NCBI GenBank assembly: GCA_964592965.1
Contig: CAZQJX010000003.1
Span: forward strand, 1-44,341
Direction of reading: 5' to 3'
Source of the DNA: CAZKMM01 sp964592965
GTDB taxonomy: Bacteria; RBG-13-61-14; DRUE01
Length of the DNA: 44,341 nucleotides
Shown: piece after piece, positions 8,702 to 16,683 of the stretch
How the letters are laid out: each line of letters begins with the position of its first letter
Numbering within the stretch: the stretch's first letter is position 1
Translations under genes and position numbers: made by a program
Notes under the pieces: generated by a model
The model's database searches: none
What the model was told of the DNA's origin: nothing
Seen by the model: the letters and a program-made list of their open reading frames with translations, nothing else

Positions 8702-10365
8702 ACTTAAGGATATTCAAGCCGAGATTGATTTTAAGCACCGCTGTGTTCTTTTGGTTAATGGCACAGCTAGACACGGGACTTGAAACCCGCCTTGCCATTA
8801 TCAATGCTAATATCATCACTCTTTCTTCCAAAATTCCATTTGCCCAGGCAATGGTTATTGAAGGGGATAGAATTATTTATGTTGGAAGCACTAAAGAGGC
8901 AAGGCATAGCTGTGGAGCTCAATGCTGGATTTTAGACCTTAACGGACTTACTGTTGTGCCTGGATTTATTGATAATCATACCCATATGCTGGAAGGTGGG
9001 TTTTATTATCTTCAGCCCAATCTTTACGGCAAGACCTGCCAGGAAATAGTAGAGATTATCAAGAGGGAAGTGGCAAAAAGCCAGCCAGATGAGCTTATCT
9101 TTGCTCACAGTTGGGATTACGGCTTTTGTCCTCAACCTCATCGAAAGCTTCTTGACCCAGTAAGTCCGCAAAATCCTGTTCTGCTGGTTCAATATGGCGG
9201 ACACGCTGTCTGGGTGAACAGCTATTTTTTAAACAAGCTCGGAATAACCGCAGACACACAAGCGCCCTCAGGCGGTGAGATTGAGCGAGATGCTCAGGGC
9301 AATCCCACTGGCATTTTAAAAGAGAAATCCGCAGAATCTGCGCAAATTAAAGCTTTTTTAAGCCTGAACCGACGCCAGCGAAAAAAGGCGCTGGAAAAAG
9401 CCCTTGAGCTTTTTCGCCAAGCAGGCATTACATCAGTGCAGGATAACACTTGGGACCCCCGCGTGGTCTGGGCTTTAACTGAGTTAAAAAAAGAAGGAAA
9501 ACTCACCTGCCGAGTGACTTGCTGGGCTTTGGGTGAGATGTGGTATGGTCCAGCTTTGATGAAAATCGCCCGCTATGATTCAAAATGGATTCGTCTAGGT
9601 CCTGTTAAGCTTTTTGCTGATGGAGCGTTCTCTTCAAAAACCGCTTGGATGAGCCAGCCGTATTATGGTGAACCTGACAATTATGGAATTCCCCGCCACT
9701 CTCCTGAGGAGCTAAAAAGGCTTGTCTTTAAATTTGCCAAGAACAAAAGGCAGATTGCTGTTCATAGCATTGGCGACCGAGCAGTTAATGAAGTGCTTAA
9801 TGCCATAGAGCAGGCGCAGGCGCACTATCCTTGGGTGAAAAATCTGCGCTTTCGCATTGAACACTGCCAGATGGTTCTACCTGAGGATATAAAAAGGTTT
9901 AAAGAGCTGGGAGTGCTGGCATCGGTTCAGCCTTTTGCTCTGCGAGACCCTGAAAAAGATATAAGGATTTTGGGCAAAGAGCGTGCAGAAGAAGCATATC
10001 CATATTTAAGTTTATTAAAAGCAGGAGCAGTGGTCTCTTTTGGCTCGGATTTTCCAGCCGAGATTGATTATAACCCCTTGCTGGGAATTTATTATGCGAC
10101 TACTCGTAAAAGTAAAGATGGTAAGAGCGGTCCGCTTAAGCCCGCTGAATGCTTTACTCCGGAGCAGGCGCTTCGTGCCTACACCATTAACAGCGCCTAT
10201 GCTGAGTTTACCGAGAAAGAAAAAGGAACTCTTGAGCCAGGAAAGCTTGCTGACTTTGTTGTGCTTAGTGAAAATCCTTTGGAAGTTCCGCCTGAAAAAA
10301 TCAAGGACATAAAAGTCCTTTATACTTTTGTTGGTGGAAGGCAGGTATATCCTGAAATTTATTAA
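8698..10365 (+). CDS. Amidohydrolase family protein (YtcJ/Amidohydro_3 type), exported
   Basis: This 555-residue protein is a metal-dependent amidohydrolase of the YtcJ/Amidohydro_3 group. It shows VPGFIDNHTH with His94 and His96, later metal-site segments IAVHSIGD and RIEHCQM, and the catalytic Asp in FGSDFPAE. The first 22 residues form a hydrophobic signal or anchor, so the enzyme probably acts in the periplasm or at the membrane. Related enzymes hydrolyse formamides and other amides, but the substrate is not predictable here. It starts at an ATG overlapping the cyclase stop (ATGA), and its own stop overlaps the convergent receiver gene by four bases. Coupling to a cyclase-family hydrolase suggests the pair acts on related small molecules; this is inference. 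Confidence 0.9.
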   Translation: MNLRIFKPRLILSTAVFFWLMAQLDTGLETRLAIINANIITLSSKIPFAQAMVIEGDRIIYVGSTKEARHSCGAQCWILDLNGLTVVPGFIDNHTHMLEGGFYYLQPNLYGKTCQEIVEIIKREVAKSQPDELIFAHSWDYGFCPQPHRKLLDPVSPQNPVLLVQYGGHAVWVNSYFLNKLGITADTQAPSGGEIERDAQGNPTGILKEKSAESAQIKAFLSLNRRQRKKALEKALELFRQAGITSVQDNTWDPRVVWALTELKKEGKLTCRVTCWALGEMWYGPALMKIARYDSKWIRLGPVKLFADGAFSSKTAWMSQPYYGEPDNYGIPRHSPEELKRLVFKFAKNKRQIAVHSIGDRAVNEVLNAIEQAQAHYPWVKNLRFRIEHCQMVLPEDIKRFKELGVLASVQPFALRDPEKDIRILGKERAEEAYPYLSLLKAGAVVSFGSDFPAEIDYNPLLGIYYATTRKSKDGKSGPLKPAECFTPEQALRAYTINSAYAEFTEKEKGTLEPGKLADFVVLSENPLEVPPEKIKDIKVLYTFVGGRQVYPEIY

Positions 10366-10748
10366 GTGGTTGTCTTTTTCTTGGCGGAAATATGACTCTG
10401 CACTTTTTTGAGCAAAAAAGCAGGTCCATTAATTTTGGGGATATAATCATCAGCACCGCATTGTTTGGTTAAGTTTTTCAGCTCATCTTCACTCTTATTT
10501 GAAATTAAGATAATCACGGGCTGGGAGCGTATGCTCTGCTTTAATATTTGAACCATTTTATCACCCCGCAGAGCAGGTAGCATAACATCCACTAAGATAA
10601 TATCTGGCGAGAATTGATTAATCTCTCCTGTTGTGCCAATTACTTGATTGGTGCTTTTGACCTCAAATCCCGCCTTTTCCAATACTGTTGAAAATAGCTC
10701 CAATGATACTGGGTCGTCATCAATGAGAAAAATTCTTCCTTGATGCAT
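10362..10748 (-). CDS. Receiver-only response regulator
   Basis: This 128-residue protein is a single receiver (REC) domain. It shows the acidic pocket (LIDDD), the phospho-acceptor Asp in ILVDVMLP, a Ser in the switch position (LISNKS) and the conserved Lys in YIPKING. There is no output domain; the C-terminus ends in a short KKKTTT tail. It has a good ribosome-binding site (GAGGAGGGCGAG) and lies 16 bp after another receiver gene, which is coupled to the histidine kinase. It is therefore probably phosphorylated by, or exchanges phosphate with, that kinase. Such proteins act through protein contacts, as in CheY or Spo0F. Confidence 0.93.
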   Translation of the reverse strand: MHQGRIFLIDDDPVSLELFSTVLEKAGFEVKSTNQVIGTTGEINQFSPDIILVDVMLPALRGDKMVQILKQSIRSQPVIILISNKSEDELKNLTKQCGADDYIPKINGPAFLLKKVQSHISAKKKTTT

Positions 10749-10764
10749 TTTCTCGCCCTCCTCG

Positions 10765-11130
10765 TTAGTGAAAAAGCCTCTCTACTTGATTAACAAAAGC
10801 CTTTGGACTAAATGGTTTGGGCACAAGCATCTGCGCGCCTGATTCTAAACATTCATTAAGCCAGCGATTGTAATCGCTAGCAGTGGTCATAACCACTTTT
10901 ATTTCTTTGCCTGTGTTTTCTGAGCTTATTCTTTTAAGAAGCTCTATGCCGTCTTTATCTTTTTGTAAGGAAATATCTAAAACCACCAAATCAGGTTTGA
11001 AATCTTTAATAAGATTCCATGCCTGACTAGTATTCTGGGCAGAAGCGGTCATCCAGCCTCTTTTGGAAAAAACCATCTCCAAAAGCTGGCAGAAAAGAAT
11101 ATCATCATCTATGATTAACACTTTATTCAA
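10765..11130 (-). CDS. Receiver-only response regulator
   Basis: This 121-residue protein is a complete stand-alone receiver domain: LIIDDD acidic pocket, phospho-acceptor Asp in LVVLDIS, Thr in VMTTAS, and conserved Lys in LVPKPF. It starts at an ATG overlapping the kinase stop by four bases (ATGA), so kinase and receiver are translationally coupled and presumably a cognate pair. There is no DNA-binding or enzymatic output domain. With the following receiver protein it makes a three-gene signalling unit whose final target is not in this run. Confidence 0.94.
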   Translation of the reverse strand: MNKVLIIDDDILFCQLLEMVFSKRGWMTASAQNTSQAWNLIKDFKPDLVVLDISLQKDKDGIELLKRISSENTGKEIKVVMTTASDYNRWLNECLESGAQMLVPKPFSPKAFVNQVERLFH

Positions 11131-12590
11131 ATTTCCTTCTCCTCAAAAGGAATCCAGAAATAAAAAGTGCTTCCTTTGCCCAGCCCATCGCTTTCTGCCC
11201 AGAGCTTGCCTTTATGACCGTCTTCAATAATCATTTTGGCAATGGCAAGACCAAGCCCGACGCCTCCGGCTTTACTTTTGTGAGATTTGCCCCGTTCAAA
11301 TTTTTTAAAAATCCTTTCTAAGTCCTCTGGCTCAATGCCATCTCCCCAATCTTGGACAAAAACCAATGCTCCCTCATTAAGGGTGGTGCTGGCAAGTTTT
11401 ATCTCGCTATTTTGCGGAGAGAATTTAATGGCGTTGTTTAAAAGGTTGATGGTGGTTTGTTTAATTCGGTCTGGGTCCAGCCAGAGCGGATTTTTACAAT
11501 GAAGCTCTTTTATGATTTTAATCTGCTTTTTATCTGCCTCTGCCTGAACCGCCTGAACCGCATCGTTTAAAATGTCATCTAATTCCGTCAGCACATAATT
11601 ATAGATGAGCTTTTTCGCCTCCAGCCTGCTTAAATCAAGAATGTCATTAACTAGACGAGCAAGCCGGCGAGATTCTTGATAAACTATTCCTATGTATCTT
11701 TTCCCTTCATCTTTTGCCAGCTCCTCCTCTTGAATAAACTCTACATAACCAAGTATGTTCGCTAATGGCGTGCGAAGCTCATGCCCAATAAGACTTAAAA
11801 ATTCATCTTTAACAACGCTTTCCTCTTGGAGCTGGGAAAGCTCTTGCTTGAGCTCCTCTATTTGATTTTGGAGCCTGGCTTTTGATTCTTCTTCTCTCAA
11901 CCAGCGGACAACTCCTAAAATACCAACCAGAATTCCCCTTTCCCTTATGACCGCACCATTGAAATTGGCTTTTATAACCTTGCCTTCTCGGTCTTTCAGG
12001 TTGATTTCAATATCTCGCACCTTTCCATATTTCATTATTCTGGCAAACCGATAGGTAGCCTTTTTAATCTCAAACGGTTCCTGCGAAAATATCCTTCCTA
12101 CAGGAAGACCAATTAATTCAAACTTATGATACCCGAGCATCTCCGAAAGCGCCCTGTTTATCTCAACCAATTTTCCTTCGGTATCAACAATAAAAACTCC
12201 ATCTTGAATACTGGAAAGAACCGCTTCCATCGCAGGAGTAAGAGTTCGCTCCCAGTAATCATCTGCTTCTTTAAAAATCTTATCTTCCCAAAACCAAAGG
12301 ATGATTTGTTCATCTGAAATATATTCTGGACGAATCATTGCCAGACTAATCCGACCAGTTTTATCCACCAAGCGAAAGGTTTTAATCAGCACAGAAGAAT
12401 TATAGTCCAACCCCCTGAGCCATTTTTGAAAATCTCTTTGGTCTTCAGGATGGACATAGTCTATTAATCTGGTTTGACAGGGAAGCGGAAAAAAGATTTT
12501 TTCAAACCCTTGCGAGCTAAAGATTATTCTTCCTTTGCTGTCAACGAGCACAAAAGGTTGAACCTTTAATTCTTTCAAAGAGAAGTTCAT
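11127..12590 (-). CDS. Soluble PAS-domain sensor histidine kinase
   Basis: The 487-residue kinase has two PAS-like domains (about residues 5-110 and 120-230), then a Gln/Glu-rich coiled coil. A HisKA dimerisation helix follows, with the phospho-acceptor His in LSLIGHELRTPL, and then an HATPase domain with an N box (NLLNNAIKFSP), G1 box (DWGDGI) and G2 box (GGVGLGLAIAK). No transmembrane segment is seen, so it senses a cytoplasmic signal. It heads a minus-strand operon with two receiver-only partners. The ATG lacks a Shine-Dalgarno. A TATAAT at 12609-12604 on the minus strand would give a leader of only about 7 nt, so the mRNA may be nearly leaderless. Confidence 0.94.
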   Translation of the reverse strand: MNFSLKELKVQPFVLVDSKGRIIFSSQGFEKIFFPLPCQTRLIDYVHPEDQRDFQKWLRGLDYNSSVLIKTFRLVDKTGRISLAMIRPEYISDEQIILWFWEDKIFKEADDYWERTLTPAMEAVLSSIQDGVFIVDTEGKLVEINRALSEMLGYHKFELIGLPVGRIFSQEPFEIKKATYRFARIMKYGKVRDIEINLKDREGKVIKANFNGAVIRERGILVGILGVVRWLREEESKARLQNQIEELKQELSQLQEESVVKDEFLSLIGHELRTPLANILGYVEFIQEEELAKDEGKRYIGIVYQESRRLARLVNDILDLSRLEAKKLIYNYVLTELDDILNDAVQAVQAEADKKQIKIIKELHCKNPLWLDPDRIKQTTINLLNNAIKFSPQNSEIKLASTTLNEGALVFVQDWGDGIEPEDLERIFKKFERGKSHKSKAGGVGLGLAIAKMIIEDGHKGKLWAESDGLGKGSTFYFWIPFEEKEI

Positions 12591-12640
12591 AGTCGTTCGA
12601 TTATTATAAAATTATTGTGAATATTTTATCATAAAATAAA

Positions 12641-12658
12641 AAATATTTCAATATTTTC
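12641..12658. repeat. Perfect AT-only inverted repeat upstream of the kinase operon
   Basis: AAAATATT and AATATTTT are separated by TC, forming an 18-bp palindrome in the 92-bp AT-rich gap between comEC and the kinase gene. It lies about 50 bp upstream of the kinase start, so it could be an operator. In such AT-rich sequence it could also arise by chance. Confidence 0.35.
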
Positions 12659-12682
12659 TCAAATAAATATTTTTAAGTAAAA

Positions 12683-15223
12683 TCAAGGTGTTAGAGGGAT
12701 AATACCGGATTTTGCAGAAAATGTCTGATAGTGGATTTGCTCATTATCAATGATAAGGTCAATTTCTCCATCTTGGTCTGTGCGCAGGATTTGCGGGCAA
12801 TATTTGCGCATTCTTTGTAATGCCTGTTTTGAAGGAAAGTCTTTTGAGCAGGAGATTAGTATTAATTTTGGTGATACCGCTTTTAAAAATTCTTCGCTTG
12901 AGCTGGTTGCGCTTCCGTGATGGGGAGCGATTAAAACTTGGCTGGAAAGAAGATGGGATTTGTTTTTAACCAGCTCTTTTTCAATCTTAGCGCTGATGTC
13001 ACCAGCGATTAATAGATTAAATTTTTTGTGCGTGAATTTTATAACCAAAGAGCTATCATTAAGAGAGAGCTGTTTTAAATCTCCCTGCTTTGGGCTTAAA
13101 AAGCTAAATTCAGAATCTCCGAATCTAATTGGAGGGGTGCTGGCATCAACCCATTTGATTTTTATGTTTTTATAAGTGGCAAGGTTAATTAAATCAAGAG
13201 CGAGCGAGTTAATCTTTTTTGTTAGTAAGATTTCTTTAACTTTAAAATTTTCAATGATGTATTTTAATCCAAAAGCATGGTCAAGCTCGGGATGGGTAAG
13301 GATAATTGCGGTCAATGTTTTAATTTTTCTTTTTAAAAGTGCCCGAGCGATGATTGATTCGCCGATATCAAACTCGCCCATTCTCCCACCGCCATCTATT
13401 AAAACAGCTTTATTTTCTGGCAATTCTATTAATAAGCTTTGACCAGAACCAACATCAAAAAGATTGATTCTAAGCTGATTTTCTTTTAAATAGAATTTTG
13501 AGCAAGAGAAATAGGAAAAAAGCATAAGCCCCACTCCAAAAACCACTCCTGCAATGCCAGATATTAATTTTTTTAACTCAAAATTTTCCCTTTGAGCCTT
13601 GCCCCAAAAGTTAATAATCCAAAAGGCGGAAATTATTGCCAGATAGTATCCCAAAAATTCTTCTTTTTCTGGTGGAGGGATAAGAATTTTCGCAAAGGAA
13701 AGACGGGCAAAGAATTCAGCTATTTTCAACATTATCCCTGCTCCCCAGCCAGCAAGTTCAAAAAGCAGGCAGGAGATAGAATGAGAAAACAAAGAAAAAC
13801 AAATCCCTGCAAAACCCAAAGGCAGAAGCCAAAATCCACAAATCGGAACCAAAATCATATTGACCAAAGGGGCAAAGATATTTATTTGCATAAAATAATA
13901 AGCACTGATTGGTAGAATGAATAGTTGAATTAAAACCGTTGCTAAAAAGAGGCTATAAAGATACTGTCCAAATTTAACTCCTAGCCATTTCAGGTAAGGA
14001 ACAAATTTTCCTAGCTCCAATTTAACGAGTTCTGCCAGCTCCTGTAATTTTTTTCCACCTGCAATTCTCCATAGCCCGGGAAAATAGATAATTAAAACTC
14101 CTACTGCTAAAAATGAGAGCTGAAAGCTCGCATTAAAAACAGCAGTTGGGTTCAGGATAAGAATAATCAATCCTGCCAGTCCTAGTGCGTTGAGAAGGTA
14201 TCGGGTTCTGTAGAGAACAAGAGCAAGGAAAAGTAGCAGTATCATTATATATGCTCTGAAGGTTGGAAGTCGCATTCCGCTTAAAAGGGCATAAAAGCTA
14301 ATGGGAAAGATAGATAAAATCCCTGCCAGAGGATAAGGATTGAATCTTTTTAGAATCCAAGGCTGGAGCCGAAAAATTCCCAAAAGAATAAAAAAGCTAA
14401 ATGCACCGATTAGGGAAAGATGAAGCCCGGAAATAACCAAAATATGCCCTGCTCCTGAGTTTTGAAAAACCTTGCTAATCTGGCGAGGAATTTCAGAGCG
14501 CTCTCCCAAAAGCATTGCCAGAAGAAGTCCGGTTCTTTTTGCTCCGCTTCGCTCTATTTCTTGTTTTAATTTCTGCCTAAGCTTATCTATCAACGGATAA
14601 AAAAAGTTATTGCTCCTTTTTACCAAAAAGATAGGGCTGGGCGCGAGATGAGACGCGGAGAGATAAATTCCCATTCTTGCCAGTCGTTTGGAAGAGCTGG
14701 GCAGACCAAAATTTTTAAATCCTTTTATTGGACGGAGATAGCTCCAGACAATTATTTTATCTTTGGGAAAGAATTTTTCTTCACTGTAATAATTCAACCA
14801 GAGGTAGGTTTTTTTGAAGGATAATTCTTTGCCATCATCTATCCAGATGGTTTTTGCCAGCACCCTGCTGAATCCTTTTTTATTTTCAGAAGGAATTTTT
14901 ATTTCCAGCTTGAGCCGGAAGGGCTTTTTATCAGTTAAATTCAGCTCAGGAGGTGAGAATGAATGAGCCTGCATAAGCAAAACACCAACAGCTGATATTC
15001 CCAGCGAAAAAATCAATACCAGCATAGGATAAAAAAGATTTTTCTTTTTGCTTTTTAGAAAGATTAAAAGGGCAAAAATCCCTGCGCTCAGGCTGAAAAT
15101 TAAAATTAATTTGGTGGGCTTAAAGAAGCTAAAAGATAATATTCCTGTCAAAAGACAGACAAAAGCCCAAAAAAGCGGTGCTTTAAGAATAAAATCATAG
15201 ATGCTTTTATTTTCCCCTTTCAT
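12683..15223 (-). CDS. comEC: ComEC/Rec2 family DNA uptake protein
   Basis: This 846-residue membrane protein has the three-part ComEC layout. An N-terminal region with several hydrophobic segments and an OB-like loop is followed by the central competence domain (VISGLHLSLIGAF and many membrane helices, roughly residues 220-530). The C-terminal part is a metallo-beta-lactamase-like domain from about 575, with the zinc-site motif THPELDH and later APHHGS. In transformable bacteria ComEC forms the inner-membrane channel that brings single-stranded DNA into the cytoplasm, and its C-terminal domain is proposed to degrade the other strand. The middle acidic residue of the usual HxDxDH motif is Glu here. 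The gene stands alone between the kinase operon and the divergent LPS-type cluster. A pilin-like gene lies at 26787. Confidence 0.93.
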   Translation of the reverse strand: MKGENKSIYDFILKAPLFWAFVCLLTGILSFSFFKPTKLILIFSLSAGIFALLIFLKSKKKNLFYPMLVLIFSLGISAVGVLLMQAHSFSPPELNLTDKKPFRLKLEIKIPSENKKGFSRVLAKTIWIDDGKELSFKKTYLWLNYYSEEKFFPKDKIIVWSYLRPIKGFKNFGLPSSSKRLARMGIYLSASHLAPSPIFLVKRSNNFFYPLIDKLRQKLKQEIERSGAKRTGLLLAMLLGERSEIPRQISKVFQNSGAGHILVISGLHLSLIGAFSFFILLGIFRLQPWILKRFNPYPLAGILSIFPISFYALLSGMRLPTFRAYIMILLLFLALVLYRTRYLLNALGLAGLIILILNPTAVFNASFQLSFLAVGVLIIYFPGLWRIAGGKKLQELAELVKLELGKFVPYLKWLGVKFGQYLYSLFLATVLIQLFILPISAYYFMQINIFAPLVNMILVPICGFWLLPLGFAGICFSLFSHSISCLLFELAGWGAGIMLKIAEFFARLSFAKILIPPPEKEEFLGYYLAIISAFWIINFWGKAQRENFELKKLISGIAGVVFGVGLMLFSYFSCSKFYLKENQLRINLFDVGSGQSLLIELPENKAVLIDGGGRMGEFDIGESIIARALLKRKIKTLTAIILTHPELDHAFGLKYIIENFKVKEILLTKKINSLALDLINLATYKNIKIKWVDASTPPIRFGDSEFSFLSPKQGDLKQLSLNDSSLVIKFTHKKFNLLIAGDISAKIEKELVKNKSHLLSSQVLIAPHHGSATSSSEEFLKAVSPKLILISCSKDFPSKQALQRMRKYCPQILRTDQDGEIDLIIDNEQIHYQTFSAKSGIIPLTP

Positions 15224-15260
15224 TAAAAAAGTAAAGATTTATATGAAGCTTCCGAAAAAA

Positions 15261-15266
15261 TATAAT
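15261..15266 (+). promoter_or_regulatory. Predicted -10 element of the LPS-type cluster
   Basis: A perfect TATAAT lies in the gap between the divergent comEC and Trm112 genes. The best-placed -35 region (around 15238-15243) is weak. If used, transcription would begin near 15273 and give a leader of about 160 nt containing the strong hairpin described next. Confidence 0.45.
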
Positions 15267-15285
15267 GAACTCGCCCCCTCCCAAG

Positions 15286-15327
15286 GGAAAGGTCGTTGGG
15301 TGGGATTTTCCCACTCCGACCTTTTCC
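15286..15327 (+). other. Strong stem-loop in the leader of the Trm112-WaaF operon
   Basis: The outer arms GGAAAGGTCG (15286-15295) and CGACCTTTTCC (15317-15327) pair with one bulged T. The inner arms GTGGGA and TCCCAC close a TTT loop, with an additional G-C and G-T pair and a TT bulge between the two stems. In all about 18 bp pair. The element is much richer in GC than its surroundings. It lies between the predicted promoter and the GTG start at 15435. It could be a leader RNA structure, an attenuator (a pyrimidine-rich stretch follows) or a dispersed palindromic repeat. It also sits inside a 43-codon frame (15265-15396) that I do not consider a convincing gene. Confidence 0.65.
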
Positions 15328-15434
15328 TCTTTTCTTTCCGTTATGCTTTTAAGAAAGCTTTTGGGTTTAGATGTAAACCTTGTCAAACCCAGTTAAATCT
15401 GTTAATTTTAAAAGGAAAAAAGGAGGTGGGCAAG

Positions 15435-15647
15435 GTGGGAGTTAATCCAAAGCTTTTGGAAAAATTGGTTTGTCCTAAATGTAAAGGTCAGCTAACAATG
15501 GTGGGAGATAATGAGGCTTTGGACTGCTACAATTGCGGGCTTCGCTACAAAATTGAAAAATATCCCAATGATGTTTACATTCCCAATATGATAATTGAGC
15601 AGGCAGAGCCTATTCCCAAAAAACAAGATGGAAATAGCCAAGGATAG
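15435..15647 (+). CDS. Trm112 family zinc-ribbon protein
   Basis: This 70-residue protein matches the small bacterial Trm112/YcaR-like family: NPKLLEKLVCPKCKGQL, then CYNCGLRYKI and DVYIPNMI near the end. The four cysteines in two CxxC pairs form the expected zinc site. In bacteria these genes are often found beside lipid A and LPS-core genes; their role is thought to be a small partner or chaperone, as for eukaryotic Trm112 with methyltransferases. I chose the GTG at 15435 because AGGAGG lies 8 bases upstream; a longer in-frame extension to 15201 runs through the leader hairpin and is unlikely. The next gene begins inside its 3' end. Confidence 0.82.
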   Translation: MGVNPKLLEKLVCPKCKGQLTMVGDNEALDCYNCGLRYKIEKYPNDVYIPNMIIEQAEPIPKKQDGNSQG

Positions 15648-16683
15648 CATAACGGATGAGCAGAGCAGGATTTTGGTGGTGCAAACTGCATTTTTGGGCG
15701 ATATTATTTTAACCACTCCTCTTTTATGTGCTCTTAAACAGGTTTTTCCTAAATCTCACCTTGCTCTTCTCACCACTCCCACAGGTAAGCAGGCGCTGGA
15801 AGATTTAAAAGAAATAGATGAAATCATAAGTTATGATAAGCATCATTCTGAGCGAGGCATAAAAAATTTATTAAAAAAGGCAAAAGAGCTTCGCCAAAAG
15901 GAATTTGATTTTGCCTTAAGTCCGCATCGTTCTTATAGAACTGCGCTTCTACTTTTTTTAAGCAAAATCCCTGTGCTCGTGGGATTTGAAGATGCCAGTT
16001 TTTCTTGGATATATCATTTTCGTGTTCAGCGCGATAAAAGCCTTCATGAGGTTGAGCGCAACCTATCTTTACTTGAACCTGTTGCGGAGCTACCTAAAAA
16101 TTTTGAGCCAAAGATTACCCTTCCAAATTTTAATTCATTATCTTTGGAGCGTTTTGGCATTGGTGAGAAGAAGAGGCTAATAGGGATTTTTCCGGGCTCG
16201 GCTTGGCAGACCAAGCGCTGGCTAGCAGGCTATTATGCTAGGCTCATTGATATGATTTATCAAGAGGGAATGGGCGAGGTGATATTGCTTGGCTCAAAAG
16301 CTGATGAACCTACCTGCCGAGAAATTATCAATCAAACCAGCTCTTCTCCTTTGAATTTGGCAGGGAAAACCTCAATAAAGGATTTATTTGCCATAGTTTC
16401 TCAGCTCTCTCTTGTTATTAGCAATGATAGTGCTGGTGTGCATATTGCCAGCGGGTATTCTGTTCCTGTGGTGGTTATTTACGGACCTACTGTCCCTGAG
16501 TTCGGATTTGCTCCTTATAAAGTGCCGAACAGAATTTTGCAAAAGGAGCTTGATTGCCGACCCTGTCATCATCACGGTCCAAGAAGCTGTCCTGAGGGAC
16601 ATTTTCGCTGTATGAAAGAGATTTTACCTGAAGAGGTTTTTAAGGCAGTAAAAGATTTGCTTGAGGAACAAAAAAACAGATGA
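15628..16683 (+). CDS. waaF: GT9 glycosyltransferase, LPS heptosyltransferase II (WaaF) type
   Basis: This protein of 351 residues belongs to glycosyltransferase family 9, which transfers heptose from ADP-heptose in LPS inner-core synthesis. It shows the N-terminal motif ILVVQTAFLGDIILTTPLL, the donor-site segment GIFPGSAWQTKRWL, and the C-terminal NDSAGVHIASGYSVPVV. The WaaF-like cysteine cluster DCRPC, then CPEGHFRCM, is also present. It acts at the cytoplasmic face of the inner membrane. The ATG at 15628 is inside the Trm112 gene (20-bp overlap); an in-frame TTG at 15595 is an alternative. Its stop overlaps the following start (ATGA). The exact acceptor and even the heptose specificity are inferred from the family only. 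Confidence 0.83.
   Translation: MEIAKDSITDEQSRILVVQTAFLGDIILTTPLLCALKQVFPKSHLALLTTPTGKQALEDLKEIDEIISYDKHHSERGIKNLLKKAKELRQKEFDFALSPHRSYRTALLLFLSKIPVLVGFEDASFSWIYHFRVQRDKSLHEVERNLSLLEPVAELPKNFEPKITLPNFNSLSLERFGIGEKKRLIGIFPGSAWQTKRWLAGYYARLIDMIYQEGMGEVILLGSKADEPTCREIINQTSSSPLNLAGKTSIKDLFAIVSQLSLVISNDSAGVHIASGYSVPVVVIYGPTVPEFGFAPYKVPNRILQKELDCRPCHHHGPRSCPEGHFRCMKEILPEEVFKAVKDLLEEQKNR

Noticed and set aside
15201..15434. N-terminal extension of the Trm112 gene back to 15201
   Set aside because: It overlaps the comEC start and runs through the leader hairpin; the AGGAGG before the GTG at 15435 and the family length of about 60-70 residues favour the short form.
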